Source: Thermogutta terrifontis
GTDB taxonomy: Bacteria > Planctomycetota > Planctomycetia > Pirellulales > Thermoguttaceae
Assembly (NCBI RefSeq): GCF_002277955.1
Contig: NZ_CP018477.1
Span: 2,067,206 to 2,131,205 of the forward strand
Length of the DNA stretch: 64,000 nucleotides
Direction: 5' to 3'
The notes beneath the pieces are model-generated. The model was not told the DNA's origin and did no database searches. It saw only the letters and a program-made list of their open reading frames with translations. Made by a program: the position numbers and the translations under genes. Below, piece after piece: positions 37,615 to 46,994 of this stretch. Position 1 is the stretch's first letter, and every line of letters starts with the position of its first letter.

Positions 37615-40506
37615 TCAGGGAAGAATAGGGAAAAGGTCCGGAAACCGCCCCTCCGCATCATCCTCCGGCGGCCAAAAGATTCCCTGCCGAATCTTCCGAA
37701 TAACCTCCGCCGCCGTGGCGTCGGCCTCAGCTAACTCTTCCTCGCTCCACTCCGCCTCGTACAGGCCGGTTTGCTGGACGTCCTTAGGAAGAACGATGTA
37801 GCCCAACTTGAGTGGTGCGTGTGTGGTTACCGATTGAGCGAGATGACGGTAAAGCGGCAACTGAAGATCAACCCATTTGAGAACACCTTCTTCGCGCCGG
37901 CGGTGAGTCTTTTCTGGCGGCATTGGGTCTTCACTCACTTTGTAGTCGATAATCAGGAATTCCGAGCCATCCCGCCGTCGGTCAATGCGATCGATTCGGC
38001 CGACAAGTGTGATGGGTTCACCATCAACGGTGAATGTAACCTCTTTGCTGGGGGTGTACTCGGAGTGAAGGATTTGCCATTCCTGCGCATGGAAGGCCTG
38101 AAAATTCGCGAAGGCCCGGAGTCGCTCGCGGAGTTGCTCAAGCTGAAGTGGTACGGACGGCCGCGGGGTGTGTGCCAGGGTTTTCTCAACCGTGCGATCC
38201 AATGCCCGTATGAGAAACTCAGCGATTTCATCGGCGGCGGTGCTATCCCGATGTTGAGATCGGGCGAATTGACAAAGCACCCGGTGTGCCAGATTTCCGA
38301 AGCTGAGCGGGTCCAATTCTTCCACGTCGTCGGAAATCGTCCCCAATTGAAGCACGTGGCGTAGATAAAATCGGTACGGGCAGGCAAGATAATCACGGAA
38401 CTGAGTGACGCGGATTTCCGAAAAGGGCACGATGACGGTCGGTGCGGGGGGAGCGAGTGCCTCGCCACTTGGGGAATACTTGCACCATCGCGGGGGCCGA
38501 CGTGGCGGTCCTTCGACACCCCCGAAAAAGGCCGTCACCCGTCTCACCATGCTGCCATCGTCGCAGGAAAAAAGAAATCGGCTGGGGAAAAGGGGGTTTC
38601 CCTCTGTGTCCTGCCGCCCGACGACGAGATGGAACTCCTCCCGACTGAAAGTGATCAGACTCAGCAAATAGGCATCCCGCGCGATACGCCGAGCGCTTCC
38701 CTCCAGTTGCAGCCACTCTCTCAATTCGGCCGTCAGGAACATTTCATTGCGCGTGATTGAAGGCACAAAACCCTCGTTGACGCTCGTCAAAACGGTTACC
38801 GGTGCATCATCCCAAGGGATGTCAAGCCATCCCATAATCTCCACGGACGGCCCTTTCAGGGGAGCAGGGACACGACTGTTGGCCAAATGATACCGAACCC
38901 ACCGCAGTAACTCCCCAGGCGTTGTTTGCCATCCCAAGAAACTTTGCACTCGCTGGGGTACCTGCATCCATTCCCCAAGAGTCTCCACAATGGCGCGACA
39001 GACTTGAATAGTCTCTTCCTTTACATCGGAGTCGTTTCCGGATGGCTGGCATGAGGCATCCAGCACTGGCCCATAGAATTCGAGCAGAATGTCGCGGAGT
39101 CGTTCCGCGCATGCTGAGATCGGCTGAGCACGAGTCCAGGTTTGGGGCGAGAAACGTTGCCAGAGACTCAGCCACGCCTCTGTGACGGCGTTTTTCTCAC
39201 CCTGCATGTCGCACTCGTCCATAAGAAGCGGGAGTCGTTCAGCACACCAGGTGTCGAACTCTGTGAGCAGATCAACGTTTCCGCCAGCGCGTCGAGCCAG
39301 CCACTGTTCCGCCACAGGGTGCCGGAGGAGCGAACCAAATGCTTCGACAGTTTTTTGCTCCAAAAAATCACCCAGTGCCTCGAAAAGTCCCCACACCGAA
39401 GTACGAATGACAGGCCGTCCCGGACCGTACCGGGCAGGCAATCCGTGGTGCTCGAGGGCATCCAGAATCAGGGGGACAAGCGACTCGTCAGGCGCCCCCA
39501 CCGTGATATCTTCGATGCCGTATCGCTCATCCAAACGTGAAAGAAACCGGACGACGGCATACGCCTGATCTGACGGCTGCTGGCAAAGCGCGATTCGATC
39601 ATCGGGGATGGGCTGCGGCAACTCCTGCCAGCATTCCGGGATCAAACAGCCAAGCTCGTCAAAGCGATCGGCGAACTGCCGCGGAGCCACGGTCAGAACC
39701 TTGATTTGGTCGCGGACCTGAGCCAAAAGCTGGCGGACAATCGGCGGAAGGTCCACAAGCCCGACAAGGAGTGTCTCCCGGTCCAAGCTGCATGCATTAC
39801 GGGAACGCGCTTCAAAACGGGCGGCCACCACATCGCAAAGGCCTTCCCGGTCGAGAGTTTCCAGATACAGCCGTTCCAAGAGGTCGAGCGTCTCCCATCT
39901 GCCACGGTCAGGGAATTCTGGATCACGTTGAAGCGCGATCTGGAGGACGTCATGAAATGAGAATCCTCCACTACTTACTTCGTACCTCAACTGAGCGAGG
40001 CATTGAGCCAGGGACAACCACCGCTGGCTCTCCGTGGAGGTTGTCCAGTGGGGGAAAAGCCGTCGCAGGGCCGATTCATCTCGATATGCCAGCTCCTGCA
40101 GTGCGATGCACCATGCCAGAAGGCAGGTGGGCTCGCTAGCCGGTGGCTTTTCCGGCGAATAAAGGCGTTCAGGAAGCTGCCCCACTGTCATGACATCCGG
40201 TGGAAGCAAAATCACGCTGTGAGTTTGGGCTTTTTCCGCCAATTGGGCTAAAAGGCGTCGAACGGCCCAACCGGTCGGCAATACGATAGCGAGTCGAGAA
40301 AGGTCCCAGAGCTTCCCACCGGCGTTAGGCGGGTTGTTCTGGCATATGTAATCCAAGACGAGTTGAACAACTGGCCGCGACCAACCCAAAAAGATATGCT
40401 GAAAATCGCGGGATTTGCCGGCTGCTCGAAGCTGGGGCGTCAAATCACCCTGTGGCACTTCCGTTTTGACCGACTTGGAATCTCGACGTGGTCCCTTACT
40501 CACCAT
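37615..40506 (-). CDS. AddB-like PD-(D/E)XK nuclease
   Basis: A 963-residue protein resembling the AddB/RexB subunit of recombinational repair nucleases. The N-terminal half is a degenerate helicase-like region (LAIVLPTGWAVRRLLAQL). Residues about 710-963 form the RecB-type nuclease: ACPYRFYLRHVL, GNLAHRVLCQF, the metal Asp in GRIDRIDRRRDG and the catalytic IDYKVSE. Only one Cys of the classic AddB iron-sulfur set is obvious. The ATG at 40506 has GGTGGGG upstream and overlaps the stop of the MetF-MetV gene by 11 bases, so the two are translationally coupled despite unrelated roles. No addA partner is in view. It could alternatively be a stand-alone nuclease. Confidence 0.8.
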   Translation of the reverse strand: MVSKGPRRDSKSVKTEVPQGDLTPQLRAAGKSRDFQHIFLGWSRPVVQLVLDYICQNNPPNAGGKLWDLSRLAIVLPTGWAVRRLLAQLAEKAQTHSVILLPPDVMTVGQLPERLYSPEKPPASEPTCLLAWCIALQELAYRDESALRRLFPHWTTSTESQRWLSLAQCLAQLRYEVSSGGFSFHDVLQIALQRDPEFPDRGRWETLDLLERLYLETLDREGLCDVVAARFEARSRNACSLDRETLLVGLVDLPPIVRQLLAQVRDQIKVLTVAPRQFADRFDELGCLIPECWQELPQPIPDDRIALCQQPSDQAYAVVRFLSRLDERYGIEDITVGAPDESLVPLILDALEHHGLPARYGPGRPVIRTSVWGLFEALGDFLEQKTVEAFGSLLRHPVAEQWLARRAGGNVDLLTEFDTWCAERLPLLMDECDMQGEKNAVTEAWLSLWQRFSPQTWTRAQPISACAERLRDILLEFYGPVLDASCQPSGNDSDVKEETIQVCRAIVETLGEWMQVPQRVQSFLGWQTTPGELLRWVRYHLANSRVPAPLKGPSVEIMGWLDIPWDDAPVTVLTSVNEGFVPSITRNEMFLTAELREWLQLEGSARRIARDAYLLSLITFSREEFHLVVGRQDTEGNPLFPSRFLFSCDDGSMVRRVTAFFGGVEGPPRRPPRWCKYSPSGEALAPPAPTVIVPFSEIRVTQFRDYLACPYRFYLRHVLQLGTISDDVEELDPLSFGNLAHRVLCQFARSQHRDSTAADEIAEFLIRALDRTVEKTLAHTPRPSVPLQLEQLRERLRAFANFQAFHAQEWQILHSEYTPSKEVTFTVDGEPITLVGRIDRIDRRRDGSEFLIIDYKVSEDPMPPEKTHRRREEGVLKWVDLQLPLYRHLAQSVTTHAPLKLGYIVLPKDVQQTGLYEAEWSEEELAEADATAAEVIRKIRQGIFWPPEDDAEGRFPDLFPILP

Positions 40507-42133
40507 GCGTATTTGCCCCACCTGAGGTATCTTGACCGAGATCCCTCTTCTCAGTGACTCCGTGATGATCGCGATTGAGGTAGGTATTTGCCCAGGAAGA
40601 AGTATGGGCCAATTCTGCATTGTACAAAACGGGTGGTCCGCTGAGCATCTCTTCGGATTCCCCGTACGCTTTCAATCGTTCGTAGACAATAGCCCACAGG
40701 CACTCCTTGTTGCGAAGCTCACACTCGCCATCCACGGAGCCTCCGCATGGTCCATTCCGGCTGCACTTGGAGCACCAGCGTTTGGGACAAATATAGGCAC
40801 AGTCCGGCAAACTGCAGTCTCCGCAGTCCTGACAACCGTACATCACGTATTTGGAGAATTTTTCCAGACCATATAAAACACGAGCCGGAGCAGGCGGCCG
40901 CGGTTTACCGGCCCAGCGTTGGTAGAGCCTCTGCGCAAGATTCCACAGGCCCTTCCCTCTTGTAAAGGCCAGTCGATGTACCAAGCGGGAAAGGCGGTAT
41001 CCTAGCGTGACGTACCGGGAACGCCTCGGTTTTCTCAACGATTCAAGGTATTGCCGATTGATTTTCTCAGGTCCACTCAACCCCGTCTCGGGCTCGTGCT
41101 CAAAGAAGAAAAACTCGTCGGGAAACGAGAATTGGATTTCTTTTAAAAATTGACGCCAATCATCGGGGGCGAAAGAGTCCAGATGTCGGAGGACCTCCTC
41201 TAAGGACTCCAGCTTGTGGATTCCTCCCAAGTAGCCTGCGGCGAAGCCCAGCCCTCGCAGCACGGCCAGTTGTTTGGCAGCCAGTTCGGCGAAAAATTTC
41301 TTTCCGCGATCGGGACCGGCGGCGTATTTTTGGCAGAGTTCCCACAGTTCATCTGTGACGACGCATCCGGGGAGTTGGCGGTCGTGGAAAAGTTTGGCAA
41401 CGGTTTTGGTGAGAAGATACACGTTACCAATGGCCGGAATACCCGAAATACCTCTTGCTTGGAGGAAAAGTTTCACCTCGTGGTATTTCCGCATATCGTA
41501 GCCGAGCTGGGTGATCACCCACTCCGCCCCGGTGGCGATTTTACGCACAAGCTTGAAGTATTGTGGGACAAGTTCGCGTTCGTAACGTTTAAAGGGAGAA
41601 ACGGCACAACCTATGTAAAATCGCGTGGGCGGAAGGGTCTCACGTTTTCCTGGGCGAGTTGTGACACTCAGCCCCTCGTTCATGGCCTTAAGCAGCGCGA
41701 TCAAACCAACCGAGTCAAGATCAAACACCCCTTGAGGTTTGCCACCGAAACCCGCTGTGGGATAATCGCCCGTCAGGGCCAGCACGTTGTGGAGTCCTTC
41801 TGCCGCCAGCCGCCACGCGAGGCTTTCCAACCCGGCTCGGTTGGTGTCCTTGCACGTCATGTGAATGACGATCCGATCCCGCTCGTTGAACAGAAATTGG
41901 GCTATCCAATCTGCCGGTAACATGGGGTTACCGCCAGGATTATCGGTGATCGAGATCCATCCGATACGAGGATGCGAGAGAAGTTCCCGGGCTAAGATGA
42001 TCGGGGGCGCATCACCGGGATTCGCCGGGAAGCCTCGCGTGGAAACAATCTCCACCCCGATCGGGAATCCACCGCTCTCCAGAAGGCGTCGAAAGCTCAA
42101 CCCGGAGGGCTCAGCGGTCGCCCCACCTGTCAT
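40496..42133 (-). CDS. metF: Fused MetF-MetV methylenetetrahydrofolate reductase
   Basis: A 545-residue reductase that should interconvert 5,10-methylene- and 5-methyl-tetrahydrofolate. The N-terminal ~290 residues are the MetF TIM barrel (FPIGVEIVSTRGFPAN, GWISITDNPGGNPML, HMTCKDTNRAGLES, VLALTGDYPTAG, AEWVITQLGYDMRKYHEVK). The C-terminal ~130 residues are the MetV-like (MTHFR_C) cysteine-rich domain: YGCQDCGDC, PDCAYICPKRWCSKC and NGPCGG from residue 433 on. In acetogens MetV is a separate zinc-binding partner of MetF, so this is a single-chain version. ATG 42133 has GGAG 8 bases before it. A corrinoid protein gene lies 183 bases upstream and an AddB-like gene overlaps its end. Confidence 0.88.
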   Translation of the reverse strand: MTGGATAEPSGLSFRRLLESGGFPIGVEIVSTRGFPANPGDAPPIILARELLSHPRIGWISITDNPGGNPMLPADWIAQFLFNERDRIVIHMTCKDTNRAGLESLAWRLAAEGLHNVLALTGDYPTAGFGGKPQGVFDLDSVGLIALLKAMNEGLSVTTRPGKRETLPPTRFYIGCAVSPFKRYERELVPQYFKLVRKIATGAEWVITQLGYDMRKYHEVKLFLQARGISGIPAIGNVYLLTKTVAKLFHDRQLPGCVVTDELWELCQKYAAGPDRGKKFFAELAAKQLAVLRGLGFAAGYLGGIHKLESLEEVLRHLDSFAPDDWRQFLKEIQFSFPDEFFFFEHEPETGLSGPEKINRQYLESLRKPRRSRYVTLGYRLSRLVHRLAFTRGKGLWNLAQRLYQRWAGKPRPPAPARVLYGLEKFSKYVMYGCQDCGDCSLPDCAYICPKRWCSKCSRNGPCGGSVDGECELRNKECLWAIVYERLKAYGESEEMLSGPPVLYNAELAHTSSWANTYLNRDHHGVTEKRDLGQDTSGGANTHGE

Positions 42134-42316
42134 GGTTCGACTCCAAAGATAAATGGGATTTTGTCGATCGCTGCCCCAAAAGTTCCCGGTGTGTGTTCGC
42201 TTTTCCGGGAAGCCGGCGGCTGCTTTCCAGTCGTGCTGAACAAAAGCACAGTATTCCCCGCGGAAAGACCTCAAAACCAACCAGCTTGATATGATCGGGT
42301 GCTTGACCAGCGGGTA

Positions 42317-42979
42317 TCAGCCAGTGGTAGCCGCTACGGATCCCAGTTCGGCAGCGAGCCGTCGCGCGACATCAACGGCCTCGGTGGCGTTCTCGCCGTA
42401 GCCGTCGGCGCCGATTTGCTGGGCAAACTGCGGGGTGATGGGGGCTCCGCCGACCATGACGCGGACCTTATCGCGAAGACCACTTTGCTGAAGAGCCTCG
42501 ATCACGTTTTTCATATTGAGCATGGTGGTGGTGAGGAGCGCGGACATCGCCACGATTGTGCCCGGTCTTTCTTGGGCAGCCTGCACGAACTTTTCTGGGG
42601 GCACATCCACCCCCAAATCCACCACTTCAAATCCGGCACCTTCCAGCATGGAGGCGACCAGGTTTTTGCCAATGTCGTGGAGGTCGCCCTTGACTGTCCC
42701 AATCACCACTCGCCCGATGCGTTTAGCACCAGTTTCTGCCAGTTTCGGGGTGATGAGTTCCAGAGCCGCTTTCATTGCCCGAGCGGCAATCAGAAGTTCC
42801 GGAACAAAATACTCATTACAGGCAAACCGCTGCCCTACTTCGTTCATCGCCGGGATCATGTATTTGGAGATCAGCTCCGAGGGATCTACATTAGCCTCCA
42901 AAGCGGCCTTGGTTACCTCCACCGCAGTTCGATGATCTCCGGTCACGATCGCGTCATAGAGTTTAGAGTAATCGCTCAT
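42317..42979 (-). CDS. Corrinoid (B12-binding) methyltransferase protein
   Basis: A 220-residue corrinoid protein of the MtaC/MtbC/MetH-cap type that carries methyl groups on cobalt. Residues 1-85 are the helical cap (B12-binding-2). The Rossmann B12 domain has the base-off ligand motif GDLHDIGKN (Asp99, His101, Gly104), with later MSALLTTTM and VMVGGAPI contacts. A GGAGGGG site 5 bases before fixes ATG 42979; an upstream start adds nine residues. It is followed by MetF-MetV on the same strand, so a methyl-THF/corrinoid exchange is the simplest reading. The partner methyltransferase is not in the window and its substrate is unknown. Confidence 0.9.
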   Translation of the reverse strand: MSDYSKLYDAIVTGDHRTAVEVTKAALEANVDPSELISKYMIPAMNEVGQRFACNEYFVPELLIAARAMKAALELITPKLAETGAKRIGRVVIGTVKGDLHDIGKNLVASMLEGAGFEVVDLGVDVPPEKFVQAAQERPGTIVAMSALLTTTMLNMKNVIEALQQSGLRDKVRVMVGGAPITPQFAQQIGADGYGENATEAVDVARRLAAELGSVAATTG

Positions 42980-43208
42980 GGACCCCTCCGAGTCGCTGTG
43001 GGCCAAAAGTCGTCATGCGGTCAACAAAGTGAGTCCGACCAACCGGATCTGTCAGGACTCGCCTCCAACCCTGCCGGGCAGTGTTCCCCTCAACTCCCGG
43101 GCGCTTCCAATATTAACCGGTTTGCCAGTCGCCTGCCAAGGGTGGTTGGCTCACCCCCTGCGATCCGCCACCGTCTCGAAGCAGAGCGGTTGTGGCGTCA
43201 CTTCGCAA

Positions 43209-44270
43209 TCACGCATACCAGGCGCGTTCACGTTGTCCTACCTTGTTGAGAGCTTCGATGGCTAATCGCACGTCCATCTCAATTTGAAAATCGAACATTC
43301 CCACCACGATGAAATCGGCCCCGTTTCGAAAAGCGTAGGCGAAACCCTGCTGCGGATGGATGGCGCCAGCGGCAAGCACCTTGAAGGCCAACCAGGGTTT
43401 TTGCACCGTTTTCATGAAAGCGGCGGTTTCTTCTGGGTTATTGCACCACATGTTGTCGTTATTGGCGTCATGGTCGCTGGGGTTGCCCCGCATCCAGTCA
43501 AACTCCTGCCGTCTTTCCTTCGGCGTTGCCGACCAGTAACGATCCGAATGGAACGTTTTCATGTAAAAGTCGACGGGAAGTTTTGCCTGTTCGCACGCCT
43601 TGACCACTTCCAGGGAGTGGCAGCCGATCCCCGCTGGGCGGCCCGTTTCGTGGATCAGGTCCAGCATTTGAGCGAGAGCATCGAGACCGCCGCCATTCAT
43701 GAAATGGGAATCCGTCGATCCGCCGTGCGAATAGATACAGGTGGCCCCACGCTCAACCTGCTGCTCGATCACCCTCTTCATTTCAGCCCGGTCTTGGATG
43801 ACGGGCACACACACAATTGTCTGAATGGGAGGATTGCGGTGTCGATTGTACTTGGCGATGACATCCCAGCAAGCTGGGTCAAGTTGGATCGTGTTGATCC
43901 CACAGGCCATGGCAAGGTCCAAAGTTTCGAACACCTTGGGTTCGGTGTTGTACTCGCGGAAGAGGCGAGACACGTAGATGAGGTCTCGACTGTGCGCCCA
44001 CCCACCGATGAGATTTCCACCGATAATCAGGCGACTGATTGTGACGTTCCCAATTTTTCCGGTTGGCAAAGGTCCCGGCAGAGGTTCCGAGGGTCGCCGT
44101 GTCGCCGGTGGAACGCTCTCCGTTTGCGAGGCGGGTTGTGCCTTTCCTTCTGCTACGGCGGCACGAAGGATTTCTTCCTCGATACTTGTGTACGCCAGCC
44201 CCAAACCCGCCGCGCCTGCTAATCCATGGGCAAGAAAACACCGCCGATCTGTCTTGCGGACGTCGTTCAT
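43209..44270 (-). CDS. Tat-exported TIM-barrel (aldo/keto-reductase-like) protein
   Basis: A 353-residue exported protein. The N-terminus DRRCFLAHGLAGAAGLGLAY resembles a twin-arginine signal with the pair as RR in DRRCF. After a Pro-rich linker a TIM barrel starts at ISRLIIGGNLIGGWAHS, and IGCHSLEVVKACEQAKLPVDFYMKTFHSDRYW and FKVLAAGAIHPQQGF complete a fold like that of aldo/keto reductases. The catalytic Tyr/Lys pair of the classic family is not obvious. GGGAGG 7 bases before supports ATG 44270 over an upstream TTG. It lies 230 bases ahead of the corrinoid gene on the same strand; whether it takes part in methyl metabolism is unknown. Confidence 0.72.
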   Translation of the reverse strand: MNDVRKTDRRCFLAHGLAGAAGLGLAYTSIEEEILRAAVAEGKAQPASQTESVPPATRRPSEPLPGPLPTGKIGNVTISRLIIGGNLIGGWAHSRDLIYVSRLFREYNTEPKVFETLDLAMACGINTIQLDPACWDVIAKYNRHRNPPIQTIVCVPVIQDRAEMKRVIEQQVERGATCIYSHGGSTDSHFMNGGGLDALAQMLDLIHETGRPAGIGCHSLEVVKACEQAKLPVDFYMKTFHSDRYWSATPKERRQEFDWMRGNPSDHDANNDNMWCNNPEETAAFMKTVQKPWLAFKVLAAGAIHPQQGFAYAFRNGADFIVVGMFDFQIEMDVRLAIEALNKVGQRERAWYA

Positions 44271-44438
44271 GATCAAGCCTCCCGGTCAATTGGAACCCGT
44301 TCAGACAACAACATTTTTTGCTCATCTCAGCAGCCAGCCGCAGTGGGCGCAAAAACTCACTCACTGTGGCCGCGCCTCATCCGCTACTCATTGTGTTCTA
44401 CCGAAGGGCCGTCGATCAATCAGCGCGTTGCCCGTTCC

Positions 44439-45614
44439 TCATCGCGGCTCCACCCATGACAGGGAGACCGCGGCAAAAATGATCTCCTGGTACGCTTTCT
44501 CCCATAAGATGCCGAGGGTCTTATCGGGGAGGACCGCCAGGTCGGAGTAGGCCCCGGGTCCTTCGCTTATCAGACGTGGATTTTGAAACGTTTGCAGTTC
44601 GTCATAGCTAATCCAAAGCGTGAGGTTATTTCGCCCAGGACCGCGTGGACCCGTCCAGGCAATGCGATTGCGATCATCCCCCCTTTTCACCGAGGTCCAC
44701 CGTTCCACGGCACAGCACACGGGAGTAACCTCCTGGCCAGGCCGTGGCTCTGACCAGGTTTGGCCACCATCGCGACTGAAGCTAACCCAACGGTGGGGAC
44801 CATTCTGCTGCCGCATATCCAGGGCAAGCCTGCCGTCAGCCAATTCCACGAGCTGGCACTCGTCCACCCCCATTTCACCGGGGACAAATCCGCCTCTCTG
44901 CCAGGTTGCCCCATGGTCGTCACTGAAGAGGACAAAATCCCGGAAAGGACGGTAACGCCACATTGGGATGACGAGCCTCCCCGATGACAGTTGAATCCCA
45001 CCCCCCGGCCCTGGGACGCTCGTGCCCCATTCCTTGTCCGCCATATCCCTAGCCACCGGCGTCAAATCGACAGGATCGGACCAGTGTTCCCCGTGGTCGT
45101 CGCTGAATCGGACGAGATTGAGGACATCGCGTGAACCCGGGCGGGCACGGTGGGTATTGGCTCCCGGCGCGCAGCGAAGGTAAAAAAGCCAGATTCGCCC
45201 CGTGGTTTTGTCGACCACCGTGGCAGGATTGGCAGAGGACCACTGGGCGCCCGAATGTTCAATCACACGTATCGGCGACCAGGTGCGGCCCCCGTCGCGA
45301 CTGGTTTTCAACAGTAAGTCAATCTCCTGGCCAGGCCAGCCGGGGTCAGCACTGCTGTTGCGACGGCCTTCGGCAAAAGCCAGGAGTGTACCGTTGGGAG
45401 CGACCTCCAGAGCGGGAATCCTGATCGTGTGGTAACCTCCTTCTCCGGACGTAAACACCGTCACATGCTGTAAGCCAGGTTCATTGGCCGGTGCACGACA
45501 TGGCCCAAACAAGATCACGCCCCACAGGATCGGAATAATAACCGTGTGCACGCGTGTCTTCCGCACAGATGCGCAAAAAGGAATAATCCCTGTGAGCGTC
45601 AACCAGGTTTTCAT
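44439..45614 (-). CDS. Secreted exo-alpha-sialidase (BNR repeat)
   Basis: A 391-residue GH33-type sialidase that removes terminal sialic acids. After a signal segment (VHTVIIPILWGVILFGPCRA) it has the sialidase RIP motif YHTIRIPAL and four Asp-box repeats, SRDGGRTW, SDDHGEHW, SDDHGATW and SRDGGQTW. An acidic loop (DECQLVELADG) and the tail GAYSDLAVLPDKTLGILWE, with the Tyr-containing nucleophile region, are also present. It should be secreted or periplasmic. It follows 57 bases after the beta-helix gene on the same strand, so the two are likely co-transcribed for glycan breakdown. ATG 45614 is preferred; upstream starts add residues outside the signal. Confidence 0.88.
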   Translation of the reverse strand: MKTWLTLTGIIPFCASVRKTRVHTVIIPILWGVILFGPCRAPANEPGLQHVTVFTSGEGGYHTIRIPALEVAPNGTLLAFAEGRRNSSADPGWPGQEIDLLLKTSRDGGRTWSPIRVIEHSGAQWSSANPATVVDKTTGRIWLFYLRCAPGANTHRARPGSRDVLNLVRFSDDHGEHWSDPVDLTPVARDMADKEWGTSVPGPGGGIQLSSGRLVIPMWRYRPFRDFVLFSDDHGATWQRGGFVPGEMGVDECQLVELADGRLALDMRQQNGPHRWVSFSRDGGQTWSEPRPGQEVTPVCCAVERWTSVKRGDDRNRIAWTGPRGPGRNNLTLWISYDELQTFQNPRLISEGPGAYSDLAVLPDKTLGILWEKAYQEIIFAAVSLSWVEPR

Positions 45615-45671
45615 CCGTGGGAACCTTTCGATTGTTAAGGTAATGGAAGTGAGTACATCAATTCTCACTCT

Positions 45672-46994
45672 TCAATTGCTTTTTTGAAGCGGAGACTCTT
45701 TCGGCCATTCATCGGCTCCGATGTCTGGCCGGCTGTCACGCGGTTGCCGGTCGAAATCCTCGGTCACCTGAGGTAACGGGGTGCCCCCGTCGCAGACTGC
45801 TAATTGAGGGGTTTTGAGGTGCAAGTCGCCACGCTTGGGATCCGCAAATAAGTCTGGACTGGGTGGCAGTACCAGATTCTGCAATAAGCGTATTTCGCTG
45901 GTGGATTCGTTCCGAATAGGACTTCCCACGAGAAGATTGCTGGCCACTACGGTGCCTGAATTATCATGAACCAACCTGATGAGCCTTCCAAGGCGATTTT
46001 CGGGATCAAAAATCGTATTATTGGCAATAAGGCAGTCACGGGTATAGTCGGCGACAATATCTGATTCCGGACATTGAACGACAAAATTATTCCTCACAAC
46101 AATATTGGTCGCGTGTACCGGAACGTCTGGCGGCTTGTATGAGTTACCGATCGCAATACCCACGTCACAGTTGATGATCACGTTGCGTTCCACGATGCAG
46201 TCCCGACTGTCGTGCCACAGGAATATGGCCCCGCGACCCTCTCGTGTACGGCCCTGAATGTTGTAAAAAACATTGTCCGATATAGTCCACCTCATGGCGA
46301 ACATGACGTCAATACCGCCAATATAGTTACCCTGAAAATTCTCGGGCGTATCTGCGGGATCATCTGCGTAACTTTTGGGGCGATCATTATAGAAGAGACA
46401 ATACATGACTCGGAAGCCTTCCGGACGAGCGACTGTGGCTGGAACCCGGACACCCTTGACCCCGCGTTGCCATATATTGTGCAGAATGCAGTTGTAAATG
46501 GTGACGCGATGCACTCCCGAGTCTGTATCCAGCTTGATGCCGTTCCATCGAACGTTTTCAATCGTAAGATCCGCGACAACGACGTCCGAACAACCATGGA
46601 TGGCGAGAAGTTCGCCGAGTTGGTGCGGCCCGCCGTCGAGGATGACTTCTTCCCGTCGACCGGTGGCACCGCGAAGCGTCAGCCTGTCGGTGCGAATTTC
46701 CAGCCGACGAGGGAGCATGTAGCGACCGGGACTCAGAAGAATCGTTGTTCCTTCTTTTGCGGTCTCCACAGCCCGAAAGAGTTCCTCCACGGACTGGACG
46801 CCAACGACCGGCTCCGCTGGTGGCGGTAATGGCGGGGCCACGCGGATAACTGCCGCGGCGATGGGCAACTCAGGCTGCTGTGCGGGAAGCCGTGATAGAG
46901 ATGGAGGCACGAGGTACGCCACGAGACTCAGGTGCAGTGCAATCGTCCACATAACCCGGGCCGATGATCGCCTGGGACGTCGGTACCACCCCAT
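45672..46994 (-). CDS. Secreted right-handed parallel beta-helix protein
   Basis: A 440-residue exported protein. A signal region (VMWTIALHLSLVAYLVPPSLS) precedes a Pro-rich linker and then PbH1-type repeats: VQSVEELFRAVETAKEGTTILLSPGRY, LTIENVRWNGIKLDT, VTIYNCILHNIWQRGVKG, WTISDNVFYNIQGRT, RDCIVERNVIINCDVGIAIGN, NIVVRNNFVVQCPESDI and CLIANNTIF. Such folds are typical of pectate/alginate lyases and other polysaccharide-acting proteins. No clear lyase signature is visible, so the activity is open. AGGAAA precedes the ATG at 46994. It is the first gene ahead of the sialidase. Confidence 0.85.
   Translation of the reverse strand: MGWYRRPRRSSARVMWTIALHLSLVAYLVPPSLSRLPAQQPELPIAAAVIRVAPPLPPPAEPVVGVQSVEELFRAVETAKEGTTILLSPGRYMLPRRLEIRTDRLTLRGATGRREEVILDGGPHQLGELLAIHGCSDVVVADLTIENVRWNGIKLDTDSGVHRVTIYNCILHNIWQRGVKGVRVPATVARPEGFRVMYCLFYNDRPKSYADDPADTPENFQGNYIGGIDVMFAMRWTISDNVFYNIQGRTREGRGAIFLWHDSRDCIVERNVIINCDVGIAIGNSYKPPDVPVHATNIVVRNNFVVQCPESDIVADYTRDCLIANNTIFDPENRLGRLIRLVHDNSGTVVASNLLVGSPIRNESTSEIRLLQNLVLPPSPDLFADPKRGDLHLKTPQLAVCDGGTPLPQVTEDFDRQPRDSRPDIGADEWPKESPLQKSN

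Noticed and set aside
42980-43208. Possible cobalamin or SAM riboswitch ahead of the corrinoid gene
   Set aside because: I found no B12 box or SAM-type core in the 229 bases, so no riboswitch is claimed.
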